Shown: in pieces, positions 34,898 to 43,912 of the stretch
How the letters are laid out: each line of letters opens with the position of its first letter
Numbering within the stretch: position 1 is the stretch's first letter
NCBI RefSeq assembly: GCF_021044425.1
Contig: NZ_JAJNEC010000005.1
Location: 2,832,548-2,896,547, forward strand
Source of the DNA: Niabella pedocola
GTDB lineage: Bacteria; Bacteroidota; Bacteroidia; Chitinophagales; Chitinophagaceae
Direction of reading: 5' to 3'
Length of the DNA stretch: 64,000 bases
Notes under the pieces: model-generated
What the model was told of the DNA's origin: nothing
Database searches by the model: none
Seen by the model: the letters and a program-made list of their open reading frames with translations, nothing else
Made by a program: the position numbers and the translations under genes

Positions 34898-35245
34898 CTG
34901 CTAATGACAGATCCTGCTATCGTCATGCTGAGCGCAGCCGAAGCATCCCTGTAATAATGGGCCGCTCAACAATTGAGCAACCCTTCGGCTTCGCTATGCT
35001 ACGTTCAGGGCGACGGCAGTGTGTGTTGTCATTGTTTCGTTGATGTTGCTGTACAAAAATTAAATACGCTGCTGCTAATGACAGATCCTGCTATCGTCAT
35101 GCTGAGCGCAGCCGAAGCATCCCTGTAATAACGGGCTGCTCAACAATTGAGCGACCCTTGGGCTTCGCTATGCTACGCTCAGGGCCACGGTAGCGTGCGT
35201 TGTCCTTGCTTTACTGATTTTACTATGCAAATAAAATACTCCGCA
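34898..35245. repeat. Two tandem copies of a 174-bp unit
   Basis: The sequence starting GCTGCTAATGACAGATCC near 34898 recurs 174 bases later near 35072 with scattered changes. Each unit holds a dispersed element (CGTCATGCTGAGCGCAGCCG...) with a partly complementary right half (TTCGCTATGCTACG), so it can fold into a long hairpin. No gene is seen in it. Confidence 0.8.
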
Positions 35246-35282
35246 TAACAAAAGAAAATCTTCACCCCCAAAAACAACAACC

Positions 35283-35846
35283 ATGAAAAACCCCAGAACC
35301 CCGGATCCCTTCCATACCCAATTCTGGTGCCAGGAGGCTACCACCAATCCCTACCGTGCCTTTTACCTCTGCTTTAGCCATGCGGGGGATATACACGAGC
35401 TGCGCAACATATTGCAGCATGTATTGCTGTTTATAGAACGGGAGGAACCGCAAACCGCCATACCCGTGTACCGCGTTTGCTGCGCCTTTATGGCCATTAA
35501 CTCTGTGATTACCGCGGCACATTATATTTATACCCATCCGGAGCTGGAGCCCGCGGCCGGTTTACCCGCCTACCTGCCCGTGCTCAAAAGCAAACTGCCG
35601 CCGGAGCAGATGAGTTTTACCTCTTACTTTATATCCGAAGCGGAGCATGCCAACCTGCAGGAGGTACTAAAAACATTTTTCGGCTATCAAAGCTGTGAAG
35701 ACTGGAACTCCGAACTGCACCTGCTGCTGTACCATTGCCTTACCCACTGGACGGTGCCCGTGGTGGTAGACCTGTTCTCCCACTGGTTCTACCTATCCAA
35801 ATTGCTGGAAGCGGCCTGGCTCTTTGCCCAGCGGGATGTGGAGTAG
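35283..35846 (+). CDS. Hypothetical protein
   Basis: 187 aa, no signal peptide or membrane helix seen, likely helical (for example ELRNILQHVLLFIEREE, LLYHCLTHWTVPVVVDLF). I recognise no family. The ATG is preceded by an AC-rich leader (CACCCCCAAAAACAACAACC), which is unusual for neighbours. It lies alone between repeat blocks. Confidence 0.65.
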   Translation: MKNPRTPDPFHTQFWCQEATTNPYRAFYLCFSHAGDIHELRNILQHVLLFIEREEPQTAIPVYRVCCAFMAINSVITAAHYIYTHPELEPAAGLPAYLPVLKSKLPPEQMSFTSYFISEAEHANLQEVLKTFFGYQSCEDWNSELHLLLYHCLTHWTVPVVVDLFSHWFYLSKLLEAAWLFAQRDVE

Positions 35847-36382
35847 GCGGGTGTATGTGAACGCGCACGGGGCTCGAGGACTGTTGAATAAAGAAGGGTA
35901 GTAGATTTTCTTATGCCCATTTTGCAGCAATAGTATTGTAGCCGTTTTAAAGGGTTACGCATATGCCGGTTACAAATTTGCAGCACTGTTTTTTGTAGCC
36001 GGGAAAAATGCTGCAAAATTTTTTGCTACAATTTTTGTGAGCGGGTGCGGATACTGCTGCCTATCGGTTGCAGCAAATACCAGTGCTTTAAATGGATAAA
36101 GGCAATAGGAAAACGTTGCCGGGGCTGATGGGGGATGAAATGGGAGGGGATATTGTTGCCGGGTGCTGCCAAGGTTGCCGGCTACCGTTTGTGGTGTGCC
36201 CGCCGGATAAAACCTGCTTTATGCGATCCCCGGCCTTACCGCTTTTACTACTGTAAAATTTGTAGTGCCCCTGTAAATTTTGTGTTACCAAACAGGGCCG
36301 CGCTAATGGGCCTGGTTTCCGGCTTGTTTGTTGATGCGGATTACACGATACCGCTTTAACACACTAAATTAAAACTACAAAA
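35847..36382. other. Spacer with a short direct repeat
   Basis: No convincing gene is seen. TTTGCAGCA...TTGTAGCCG occurs at 35921-35943 and again at 35977-36001, a direct repeat of about 24 bases with a few mismatches. A 74-codon open frame at 36135-36359 has no family look and is not called. Confidence 0.5.
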
Positions 36383-37459
36383 ATGAAAACAACAACGCTG
36401 GGCATCCTCCTCCTGGGCTTGCTGCTAACAGCATGCAAACAAAGCATGAAAGATACAGAACTAACGGCCGCCAGGGCCGCCAACCGCCAATCAACGCTGG
36501 CAGCACTGGCATCGGTATACCAAAACCCGGTAATACCTACCGCGCAGGACCCTAAAGACCCGCAGGTATTTAAGGCCGCAGACGGCAAGTTTTACCTGGT
36601 GCACCCCAATGATAATAAGTACAAGATCTATTCCTCGCCCGACCTGGTAAACTGGACCCTAAAAACCGCATCGGGCTTTAGTAAGGCAACCGGCTCCTTT
36701 TGGTCGGCCGGCAGTTTTAAATACGGGAGCACCTATAACCTGTACTATACCTATGTACAGGGAGCCAATAACAAACGGATCGGCGTGGCTACTTCCACTA
36801 CCCCGGAAGGTCCGTATACGGATGCCAATGCCAACCTGGTGGTAAAAACGGACGCCGGCGGGGGCTATATTCCGGTAATAGATCCATCGGTGTTTAAAGA
36901 CCCTGCCAATGGTAAGGTATACCTGTACTATGCGCGGAACGTGGGCACGGGTACCCTGCCGGATCTGCGCTGTGTGGAGCTTACAGCCGATGGGTTAAAC
37001 ACGGTAGCGGGTACGGATAAGCAGGTGCTTACGATTACACAGGATTGGGAAAAGATCAATATAGAGCATCCGCTTGTATACTATGCGCCCAATGCGCAAG
37101 CCAGTCACCGCTATTATATGTTGTATAACGGCGCGGGTGGCGCGTTGCCCCGTTATGCCATCGGGTATGCCTATGCGGCGTCTCCTACCGGGCCCTTTAC
37201 CAAGGCCGTGGCCGGTACCAGTACGGGCAATAATCCCCTGGTGGCACAGGACCCGGCCAAAGGCATTTATGGCCCGGGTGCGCCCAATACGGTGGTGGAT
37301 GATGCCGGCGAGCGCTGGCTGATCTACCGGATTAAAACCACCAACACCGAGGCCTGGAACGACCGTGCCATTTGTATCGATGTGCTGTTTCGCAATACGG
37401 CCGACCAGCTGATTTGCACCCCCACCAAGGGCACCAATCAAACGGCTCCAACCTTTTAA
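36383..37459 (+). CDS. Glycoside hydrolase family 43-like lipoprotein
   Basis: 358 aa. A lipoprotein signal peptide ends in LLLTACKQ (Cys 18). The five-bladed propeller of GH43 is suggested by repeated YLVHP, NLYYTYV, YLYYARN and YYMLYNG strands. The three GH43 acidic residues are present: Asp in QDPKDPQVF (56 or 59), Asp 167 in VIDPSVF and Glu 228 in IEHPLVYY. GH43 enzymes attack arabinose- or xylose-containing plant polysaccharides. No SusC/D pair is nearby. A strong terminator follows. Confidence 0.85.
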   Translation: MKTTTLGILLLGLLLTACKQSMKDTELTAARAANRQSTLAALASVYQNPVIPTAQDPKDPQVFKAADGKFYLVHPNDNKYKIYSSPDLVNWTLKTASGFSKATGSFWSAGSFKYGSTYNLYYTYVQGANNKRIGVATSTTPEGPYTDANANLVVKTDAGGGYIPVIDPSVFKDPANGKVYLYYARNVGTGTLPDLRCVELTADGLNTVAGTDKQVLTITQDWEKINIEHPLVYYAPNAQASHRYYMLYNGAGGALPRYAIGYAYAASPTGPFTKAVAGTSTGNNPLVAQDPAKGIYGPGAPNTVVDDAGERWLIYRIKTTNTEAWNDRAICIDVLFRNTADQLICTPTKGTNQTAPTF

Positions 37460-37471
37460 TAATACCTCAAC

Positions 37472-37516
37472 GCCAACGGGCCCTGCAGCTATGCGGGGCC
37501 CGTTGGCTATTATATT
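37472..37516 (+). terminator. Strong terminator after GH43 gene
   Basis: GCCAACGGGCCC (37472-37483) pairs perfectly with GGGCCCGTTGGC (37496-37507), a 12-bp stem, followed by TATTATATT. It ends transcription before the 172-bp repeat array. Confidence 0.8.
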
Positions 37517-38138
37517 ACCGCCGCGCTGCGGCTGGAAGGGATTTTACGCGCCTTGAGGTTACAGAGGGGAACGGCGCGCTGCGCCTTTGCCTTGCTTGTT
37601 TGAATAGATCTGATTTGGCAGACGGCCACTCTTGCTGCATTGCTGTTCCCACATCTCTTGGGGAGATACCGCGGAAGGAGCAAATATTACCGCCGCGCTG
37701 CGGGCTGGAAGGGATTTTGCGCACCTTGAGGTTACAGAGGGGCACGGCGCGCTGCGCCTTTGCCTTGTTTGTTTGAATAGATCCATTTTAGCAGACGGCC
37801 ACTCTTGCTGCATTGCTGTTCCCACATCTCTTGGGGAGATACCGCGGAAGGAGCAAATATTACCGCCGCGCTGCGGCTGGAAGGGATTTTACGCGCCTTG
37901 AGGTTACAGAGGGGCACGGCACGCTGCACCTTTGCCTTGCTTGTTTGAATAGATCCAATTTAGCAGGCGGCCACTCTTGCTGCATTGCTGTTCCCGCATC
38001 TCTTGGGGAGATACCGCGGAAGGAGCAAATATTACCGCCGCGCTGCGGCTGGAAGGGATTTTACGCGCCTTGAGGTTACAGAGGGGAACGGCGCGCTGCG
38101 CCTTTGCCTTGCTTGTTTGAATAGATCCATTTTAGCAG
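37514..38138. repeat. Tandem array of a ~172-bp unit (3.6 copies)
   Basis: Units begin ATTACCGCCGCGCTGCGG at 37514, 37686, 37859 and 38031, so the period is 172-173 bases; the fourth is truncated near 38138. Copies differ by a few substitutions. The period is not a multiple of three, so the frames across it are not a conserved repeat protein. Each unit has GC-rich inverted bits (CCGCGCTGCGG). Units are far too long for CRISPR. Confidence 0.9.
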
Positions 38139-38717
38139 AAGACCCAATGCTCAGGATGCTTTATCCTGACAAGATCTTATTGCCCCAGCACATAATTTTT
38201 GTTACCAGAAGCTGCAGCGCAGCGCCGATCTTGCTAGCCAACAGCAACAAACGACAATGAGGTGCAGCGCACCGGTAACAGGGAACAAGCCTGGGATGAC
38301 ATCTTCAGGATCAGTGCAAATAACGTATATACTGAATAGAAGCTGAAACAATCCCGATTGATCGGGACAGCTTGACAAAAGTATGATTGATCTCAATAAA
38401 GTTATTTGTTATGGCGGGGGAAGCCGAAAGATCCTCAATTGTCGGGCAGTTTGGCATCACAGAGATCCTTCGGCTTCTCCCGCTTTTGCGGGATGCACTC
38501 AGGATGACGGCAGGGTGATTTGTCATCGCCAGGTAGATGAGTATGTATAACTGAAAGTTCCGCGAAACCGCACGCCAATCACCTTTCATTAACAGCCTCT
38601 GGCCTCTGAAAATAACAGCCGGGCAAGGGTTTTTCTATCACCGTTTATCCGGGTTTGCTTTAAATGCCTTTACTTTATATGCTGAAACCAATTATTAAAC
38701 ACAATAAAAACTATCTT
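38139..38717. other. Degenerate dispersed-repeat spacer
   Basis: No gene is seen. It holds a TCCCGAT/ATCGGGA palindrome near 38352-38366 and a large imperfect inverted repeat (GAAGCCGAAAGATCC... against GGATCCTTCGGCTTCTCCC, about 38425-38515) of the same dispersed family seen near 13.1, 34.9 and 47 kb. Confidence 0.55.
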
Positions 38718-39320
38718 ATGAGCAAAGGACTGGATACGGAACAGGTACGGGCATACTATCAACAACTGGATAATGATGAACTGATGCGCATAGCGCTGCA
38801 CGACGCGGCCGGACTAACACCGGAGGCACAGCAGATCGTACAACAGGAACTGGAAAAACGCAAGCTGGGTACCGCGGCGGCAGATGCGGTGCGGGTGCAG
38901 AATAAACGCCATAGCATGGAAGAAATAGACGCGTATTGTGCGCTGGTCCGTAAATTGAATTGCCCGCAATGCGGCGGCTCCATAACGCCGCTTAACGCGG
39001 CGCTTATCAGCAGCACCATCAGCATCCTTATTGTAACCATTCAAAATAAAAAGCTGAAAGTAGCTTGTCCGGATTGCCTGGATAAGGCGAACGGAAAAGC
39101 CATTACCACAACCTTATTGCTGGGCTGGTGGGGTTTTCCCTGGGGCCCGATAAGGGCTATTCAATCCCTGGGGCATAATAACAAAAGTAAAACCATGAAC
39201 CACGAAGAAGGTCCGAATGATCATTTAAGAAGCTTTGTAGCAGCAAACATCGGTGCTTTTGAAATGTATAAAAACGATACGGAAAAACTAAGGGAATTGA
39301 TTTCGGTTGATTTGGAATGA
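38718..39320 (+). CDS. Protein with a two-CxxC zinc ribbon-like motif
   Basis: 200 aa from the ATG at 38718; an upstream in-frame start at 38664 adds an unlikely 18 residues. CPQCGG (about 82-87) and CPDC (about 117-120) could coordinate one zinc. A hydrophobic stretch (LLGWWGFPWG) follows, and the N-terminal part is helical and acidic. No named family is recognised. Zinc binding is inferred from the cysteines. Confidence 0.7.
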   Translation: MSKGLDTEQVRAYYQQLDNDELMRIALHDAAGLTPEAQQIVQQELEKRKLGTAAADAVRVQNKRHSMEEIDAYCALVRKLNCPQCGGSITPLNAALISSTISILIVTIQNKKLKVACPDCLDKANGKAITTTLLLGWWGFPWGPIRAIQSLGHNNKSKTMNHEEGPNDHLRSFVAANIGAFEMYKNDTEKLRELISVDLE

Positions 39321-39412
39321 TCTCCGGTAACAAACGATGCTGTATCTCCGGGCAAATCAAATCGTCCTATCTGTCTCCCGGGTCACCCCGTCCCCACAAA
39401 ATAACTCCCCAA

Positions 39413-39441
39413 TAAAAAAGCCCGGCTAAAAACCGGGCTTT
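39413..39441 (-). terminator. Intrinsic terminator after DUF4290 gene
   Basis: AAAGCCCGG (39417-39425) and CCGGGCTTT (39433-39441) form a 9-bp stem. On the minus strand it is followed by TTTTTT (39413-39418), just past the DUF4290 stop. Confidence 0.8.
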
Positions 39442-39464
39442 GTATATCATTACTAGTAAATACC

Positions 39465-40166
39465 CTAAAGAAAACGCTTCTTTTTAAAGCCACCGCCGTT
39501 ATTGTTGTTGTTGTTATTGCGGCGGTTATTGTTTCCGTTGTTATTGCCGCCGTTTCCGTTGCGCGGCTGAAACTTATTGCGCTTGTTAAAGTTGTTTTTG
39601 TTATCGCGGCCGTTGTTATTATCCGGGCGAAATGCTTTAACACTGGGCGTATTGGTAAAGGCCAGTTGACCATTGGTAATATCGCTCAGTTCGCTTTGAA
39701 TAGCATCATCATGCACAATTTCCTTATGCCAGTTGCTGTATGCCAGCTTCATGTAATAGGCAATGCTGTTGGCAAAGCCCTGCTTTTTATCGGGGTCTGT
39801 TTCTTCCAGGCCTTTTTCAATCAGTGCTTCCAGGTTCGATCCCAGGTGCGCCAGCTTGGAGCTGCGGGTAGGGTAAGGGATCGGGTCCGGTTTGGCACTC
39901 AGCTCTTCCTTGGTAGGCTTGGGGTAGGGGGCATCCACATCCAGTTTAAAATCGGATATCTGGAAGAGATGGTCCCATAATTTATGTTTGTAATCTTCTA
40001 CGTTTTTCAGTGAAGGGTTCAGGATGCCCATCAGCTCAATAACGGCATAGGCATTTCTTTTTCTTTTTTCAGGGTCTTCAATGGTTAAGATGTATTCCAC
40101 CATCTTCTGCACATTACGGCCATACTCCCGTATGGTCAGATGATTCCTTGTTGTATTATATTCCAT
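39465..40166 (-). CDS. DUF4290 family protein
   Basis: 233 aa. The core MEYNTTRNHLTIREYGRNVQ, GILNPSLKNVEDYKHKLWDHL and LEALIEKGLEETDPDKKQGF is typical of DUF4290, a conserved Bacteroidetes family of unknown role. The last ~60 residues are low complexity, rich in Asn, Gly, Arg and Lys, ending KKKRFL. It is divergent from the glycosyltransferase gene. Confidence 0.9.
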   Translation of the reverse strand: MEYNTTRNHLTIREYGRNVQKMVEYILTIEDPEKRKRNAYAVIELMGILNPSLKNVEDYKHKLWDHLFQISDFKLDVDAPYPKPTKEELSAKPDPIPYPTRSSKLAHLGSNLEALIEKGLEETDPDKKQGFANSIAYYMKLAYSNWHKEIVHDDAIQSELSDITNGQLAFTNTPSVKAFRPDNNNGRDNKNNFNKRNKFQPRNGNGGNNNGNNNRRNNNNNNNGGGFKKKRFL

Positions 40167-40219
40167 AAAAATGTTTGGGATCGCTCAAATGTATGTAAGT
40201 TCAATATTCGGATACGTTA

Positions 40220-40227
40220 TACCTTTG
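40220..40227 (+). promoter_or_regulatory. Possible -7 box for the glycosyltransferase gene
   Basis: TACCTTTG in the 130-base divergent spacer between DUF4290 and the GTG at 40297. No matching TTG lies at the usual distance (TTC only), so it is a weak call. Confidence 0.35.
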
Positions 40228-40296
40228 CAGCTGTTTACAAAGATAGAAAAAATCGATTTAATTGAACAGAATTTTCAACGAACCCCGGATTGAGCA

Positions 40297-41364
40297 GTGT
40301 CTATAGCAATTTACAGCCGCAATTTACAAAAAGATCTTGTTTTTAACCGGTTTAATAACCTGGTAATAAATGGTTTAAATCAATGTTTGCCGGAGGCGGG
40401 ACTACTGGTTTTTTCAACGGCCCCCACGGCGGATCTGCCTTTTCCGCATCCCAATCTGCGGGTCGTACAGCCCGCTAAAAAGCAGTCGGGCTGGCTGGGC
40501 CGGGCGCTGGAAAAGAAATGGACCCTGCCTAACCTGCTGAAGAAAAACCAGGTACAGGCCCTGCTGCTGGCAGATGTAAAAGACCTGTTAAAAATCAATA
40601 TACCCCAGTTTTTGCTGGTGCCGGATGACGCCGCTTATATAAAAAACGGGCATCCGGCGTTGCGCAAACTGGCCGGACTGGTAGTGAGTTCCCCCGTCTT
40701 GAAAGAAGCATTGGTAAAACAGGCAGGTGTACACGCCGGCAAGGTGTGGGTGGTGGAAGGGCTGGTGGCGCCGGGTTTAAAACCGGCGGAGGTACACGCG
40801 CAATTTGACTTTAAAGACCGGGTAACCGAGGGCCGGGAGTTTTTTATTTGTGCCGATGTGCACTGGAGCCGGGAGCAACTGCTGACCCTGCTCAAAGCCT
40901 TTTCCCGCTTTAAAAAAATGCAGCAATCTGGCTGGAAGTTGCTCATCACCCAGGGGGGCAATCATCCGCGCTCCGCATGCAGCGCCGTTTTTGCCGCCCT
41001 GGATACCTATAAATACCGGGAAGATGTGGTGCTGTTTGAAAGCACCGGGGCGGAGGATTATGCCGCGGCCATGGGTGCCGCCTATGCGGCGGTTACCTTT
41101 CAGCAAAACGGTGGTTTTCCCGCAGCGGCCTTTGAAGCACTGCAATGCCAGGTGCCGGTAATGGCCCCCGCGGCACAAAAAGAACGTATACATCCTTCTG
41201 CCCTGTTATTTGCAGATGAAGCGGCCCTGGCACAGCAGCTGATGGAGCTGTATAAGAATGAAGGCCTGCGGCAGCAACTGGTGCTGCAATTGGCGAACGA
41301 CCCGCTGAAACCGGCACCGGAAGGCGCGCTTACGCTGCTTAAACAGCGGCTTTTGCAGGCCTGA
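40297..41364 (+). CDS. Glycosyltransferase-like protein (GT-B type)
   Basis: 355 aa, with GTG as start codon (GTG TCT ATA GCA ATT). The C-terminal half resembles glycosyltransferase family 4: an open glycan-binding stretch EGREFFICADVHWSREQLLTLLKAF, VLFESTGAEDYAAAMGAAYAAV, then NGGFPAAAFEALQCQVPVMAP, the usual donor-sugar site with Glu. The N-terminal half is less conserved. The substrate cannot be assigned. It lies upstream of gldC. Confidence 0.75.
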   Translation: MSIAIYSRNLQKDLVFNRFNNLVINGLNQCLPEAGLLVFSTAPTADLPFPHPNLRVVQPAKKQSGWLGRALEKKWTLPNLLKKNQVQALLLADVKDLLKINIPQFLLVPDDAAYIKNGHPALRKLAGLVVSSPVLKEALVKQAGVHAGKVWVVEGLVAPGLKPAEVHAQFDFKDRVTEGREFFICADVHWSREQLLTLLKAFSRFKKMQQSGWKLLITQGGNHPRSACSAVFAALDTYKYREDVVLFESTGAEDYAAAMGAAYAAVTFQQNGGFPAAAFEALQCQVPVMAPAAQKERIHPSALLFADEAALAQQLMELYKNEGLRQQLVLQLANDPLKPAPEGALTLLKQRLLQA

Positions 41365-41500
41365 TGGTGATTGCTTACATTTGCGGTGCTGCGGCCGGGT
41401 GCCCGGGGGGCGCCGGTACCGGTAAAAATTCCGGATGCAGCAGGTAATTTAAAGGGGCCGGCCGGCGGGCTGGTCATTAAAGAAAGCGTAAAAATATACG

Positions 41501-41848
41501 ATGAAATCAACGATCACGATAAATGTGGATTTGGATGAAAACAAGGTGCCATCCGACATTAGCTGGAGCGCTACGGCCAGCACGGCAGAAAAAGAGAAAC
41601 GGGCAAAGGCGGTGATGTTGTCATTATGGGATGGGGCAGAGCGCGCGGCGTTGCGGATAGACCTGTGGACCAAGGAAATGATGGTGGATGAAATGGCCGA
41701 TTTCTTTTACCAGTCTATGATGACGATGGCCGATACCTACGGGCGGGCTACCCAATACCACGACCAGGTAAAGGAAATGAAGGACTTTGCCCAGGAATTT
41801 TATAAAAAATTCCAGGAAAAACAACTGGAACAACAAAAAGCAACCTAA
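41501..41848 (+). CDS. gldC: Gliding motility protein GldC
   Basis: 115 aa. ITINVDLDENKVPSDISWSATA, LSLWDGAERAALRIDLWTKEMMVDEM and FFYQSMMTMADTYGRAT match GldC, a small cytosolic protein conserved in gliding Bacteroidetes. Its exact role in the Gld machinery is unclear. The gene lies beside yqeY and cvpA. Confidence 0.88.
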   Translation: MKSTITINVDLDENKVPSDISWSATASTAEKEKRAKAVMLSLWDGAERAALRIDLWTKEMMVDEMADFFYQSMMTMADTYGRATQYHDQVKEMKDFAQEFYKKFQEKQLEQQKAT

Positions 41849-41992
41849 AGGCGGAACGCGGAACGCTGAATGCGCAATGCAAAAGGCTGGTCGCTGAAAT
41901 CTGAAGGCTAACAGCTGACCGCTCAAATCTCAAATCTGAATTCTCGAATCTGAATTCTCGAATCTGAAATCTGAAATCTCAAATCTCAACCC
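41849..41992. repeat. Low-complexity word repeat upstream of yqeY
   Basis: The 144-base spacer is built from short related words (GCGGAACGCTGAATGCG, then CTGAAATCTGAAGGC, TCAAATCTCAAATCTGAATTC, TCGAATCTGAATTCTCGAATC). Similar low-complexity words fill the spacers around rpsB. It holds no gene. Confidence 0.7.
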
Positions 41993-42445
41993 ATGTTACT
42001 GGAACAAACCATAAATGAAGATATAAAGAAAGCAATGCTGGCCAAACAGGAAGTGGCATTGCGCAGTTTAAGAGCCATTAAAGCCGCTATTTTACTGGCC
42101 AAAACGGCGGAAGGCGCCAAAGACAGCCTGTCGGCCGATGATGAAATAAAGCTGGTGCAAAAGCTGGTAAAACAGCGGAAGGATTCGCTGGAGATCTTTG
42201 AAAAACAAAACCGGCCCGATCTGGCCCAAAAGGAAAAAGAAGAAATTGAAGTGCTGGAAAAATACCTTCCGGCGCAGCTGAGCGTGGAGGAAATTAAACC
42301 CATTATTGCCGGTTTTATTGCCCAAACGGGTGCCTCCGGCCCGGCAGATATGGGCAAGGTAATGGGCCTGGCTTCAAAAGAACTGGCCGGTAAAGCAGAT
42401 GGCAAAACCATTGCGGCAGTAGTAAAGGAACTGCTGGCTCAATAA
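41993..42445 (+). CDS. GatB/YqeY domain protein
   Basis: 150 aa. The opening LLEQTINEDIKKAMLAKQEVALRSLRAIKAA and the ending GKVMGLASKELAGKADGKTIAAVVKELL are typical of YqeY, a helical tRNA-amidotransferase-like accessory domain of unclear function. The cvpA gene starts 7 bases after its stop. Confidence 0.92.
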   Translation: MLLEQTINEDIKKAMLAKQEVALRSLRAIKAAILLAKTAEGAKDSLSADDEIKLVQKLVKQRKDSLEIFEKQNRPDLAQKEKEEIEVLEKYLPAQLSVEEIKPIIAGFIAQTGASGPADMGKVMGLASKELAGKADGKTIAAVVKELLAQ

Positions 42446-42452
42446 GCACCGG

Positions 42453-42968
42453 ATGATCATTGATATCGTTTTTGCCGTACTGGTATGCCTGGCGGTATTT
42501 AAAGGCTACCGGAAGGGGTTGATCGTGGGGCTTTTCTCCTACCTGGCCCTGGTGATTGGCCTGGCAGCAGCCATGAAATTATCTTCCGTGGTGGCCGGTA
42601 AAATCGGTACCATTGTAAAGCTATCCGACAAATGGCTGCCGGTGGTGGCCTTCCTGGTGGTATTGATAGGGGTAATCCTGCTGGTGCGGTGGCTGGCAAA
42701 GTTGCTGCAGTTTTCGGTGGAAAAGATCATGCTGGGATGGGTGAACCGGCTGGGGGGTATGGTGCTGTTTACCATGTTGTACCTGGCAGTGTTTTCGATC
42801 CTTTTATTTTATTTAAACCAACTGCATTTGCTGCCGGCAAACACGGTAAAGGATTCCGCTACCTTTGGTTTTACCCAGTCCTTCGGAAAACGGGCTATTG
42901 ATACGATCGGCCTCCTGATTCCTGCTTTCCGGAACCTGTTTGGGCAACTGGAACAGTTTTTTAATTGA
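42453..42968 (+). CDS. CvpA family membrane protein
   Basis: 171 aa with four hydrophobic helices in the CvpA arrangement (IDIVFAVLVCLAVFKGYRKG at the start; LVGLFSYLAL; VVAFLVVLIGVILLV; GGMVLFTMLYLAVFSILLF). CvpA is linked to colicin V production and to membrane organisation. It directly follows yqeY. Confidence 0.88.
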   Translation: MIIDIVFAVLVCLAVFKGYRKGLIVGLFSYLALVIGLAAAMKLSSVVAGKIGTIVKLSDKWLPVVAFLVVLIGVILLVRWLAKLLQFSVEKIMLGWVNRLGGMVLFTMLYLAVFSILLFYLNQLHLLPANTVKDSATFGFTQSFGKRAIDTIGLLIPAFRNLFGQLEQFFN

Positions 42969-43096
42969 AAAATTAATAATTTAACTATCGTTTTGACAGT
43001 ATTTTTTTTATAGAATTTAATACTTTTATATAAATTAACATTTTGATTCATTATTAAAATCAATATATTAGCAGCTATATTGCTATAAACAAAGGA

Positions 43097-43879
43097 ATGG
43101 AATACGAAATAAAACAGCACGATAAGTTCAGGTACATTGAGGAAGGCGAGGGACAAACGCTGGTGCTGTTGCATGGTTTGTTTGGAGCTTTGAGCAATTT
43201 TGGGGATCTGATCAATTATTTTAAAAACCACATGAAAGTTGTGGTACCCATGCTTCCGCTGCTGGAAATGGATATCCTTAACACCAGCGTAAGCGGCCTG
43301 GCCAAGTACGTGAATAAATTTATTGAAGCCCGGGGGTACGAGGATGTACACCTGCTGGGCAACTCCCTGGGCGGCCATGTGGGCCTGGTATATCTTTTAA
43401 GGAACGAACCTACGGTGGTAAAATCGCTGGTCCTTACGGGAAGCTCCGGCCTTTTTGAAAACGGCATGGGCGACAGCTATCCTAAAAGGGGCGACCGGGA
43501 ATACATCCGCAAAAAAACGGAGTATACCTTTTATGACCCGGCCATGGCTACAGAGGAGCTGGTAGATGAGGTGTTTGACATTACCAACAACCGGTTAAAA
43601 GTGATCAAGATCATTGCGCTGGCCAAAAGTGCCATCCGCAATAACCTGGGCGAGGAATTAAGCAGGATCACGATCCCTGCACTTTTAATATGGGGTAAAA
43701 ACGATAATGTAACCCCGCCATTTGTAGCCGAAGAATTTAAAAAATTACTCCCGAACAGTGAGCTTCATTTCATCGATCAGTGCGGCCACGCACCTATGAT
43801 GGAAGTTCCGGCCGAGTTTAATAAAATTTTACTTAATTTTCTGCAAAGACTGGGAGCTGTTGCAACAAATGTCTCCTGA
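43097..43879 (+). CDS. Alpha/beta hydrolase
   Basis: 260 aa, no signal peptide. Oxyanion HG at 25-27, nucleophile GNSLGG (Ser 90), acid in WGKNDNVTPP (Asp 202) and His 230 in CGHAPMMEVP form a full triad. The class includes C-C hydrolases and esterases, and no substrate can be inferred. It follows cvpA after an AT-rich promoter-like spacer. Confidence 0.9.
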   Translation: MEYEIKQHDKFRYIEEGEGQTLVLLHGLFGALSNFGDLINYFKNHMKVVVPMLPLLEMDILNTSVSGLAKYVNKFIEARGYEDVHLLGNSLGGHVGLVYLLRNEPTVVKSLVLTGSSGLFENGMGDSYPKRGDREYIRKKTEYTFYDPAMATEELVDEVFDITNNRLKVIKIIALAKSAIRNNLGEELSRITIPALLIWGKNDNVTPPFVAEEFKKLLPNSELHFIDQCGHAPMMEVPAEFNKILLNFLQRLGAVATNVS

Positions 43880-43912
43880 GCGCTGTCTTATCGGTAAAGA
43901 CAGACATTTATC

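Noticed and set aside
36135..36359. 74-codon frame before the GH43 gene
   Set aside because: No domain and no initiation context; it is more likely spacer.
37514..38138. Possible CRISPR array
   Set aside because: Units are 172 bases and nearly identical throughout, without unique spacers, and no cas genes are present.
33986..42994. A 15-base match TTTAACTATCGTTTT at 33986-34000 and 42980-42994
   Set aside because: Both are in AT-rich spacers, flanks do not match, and a single 15-base identity in AT-rich DNA may be chance.
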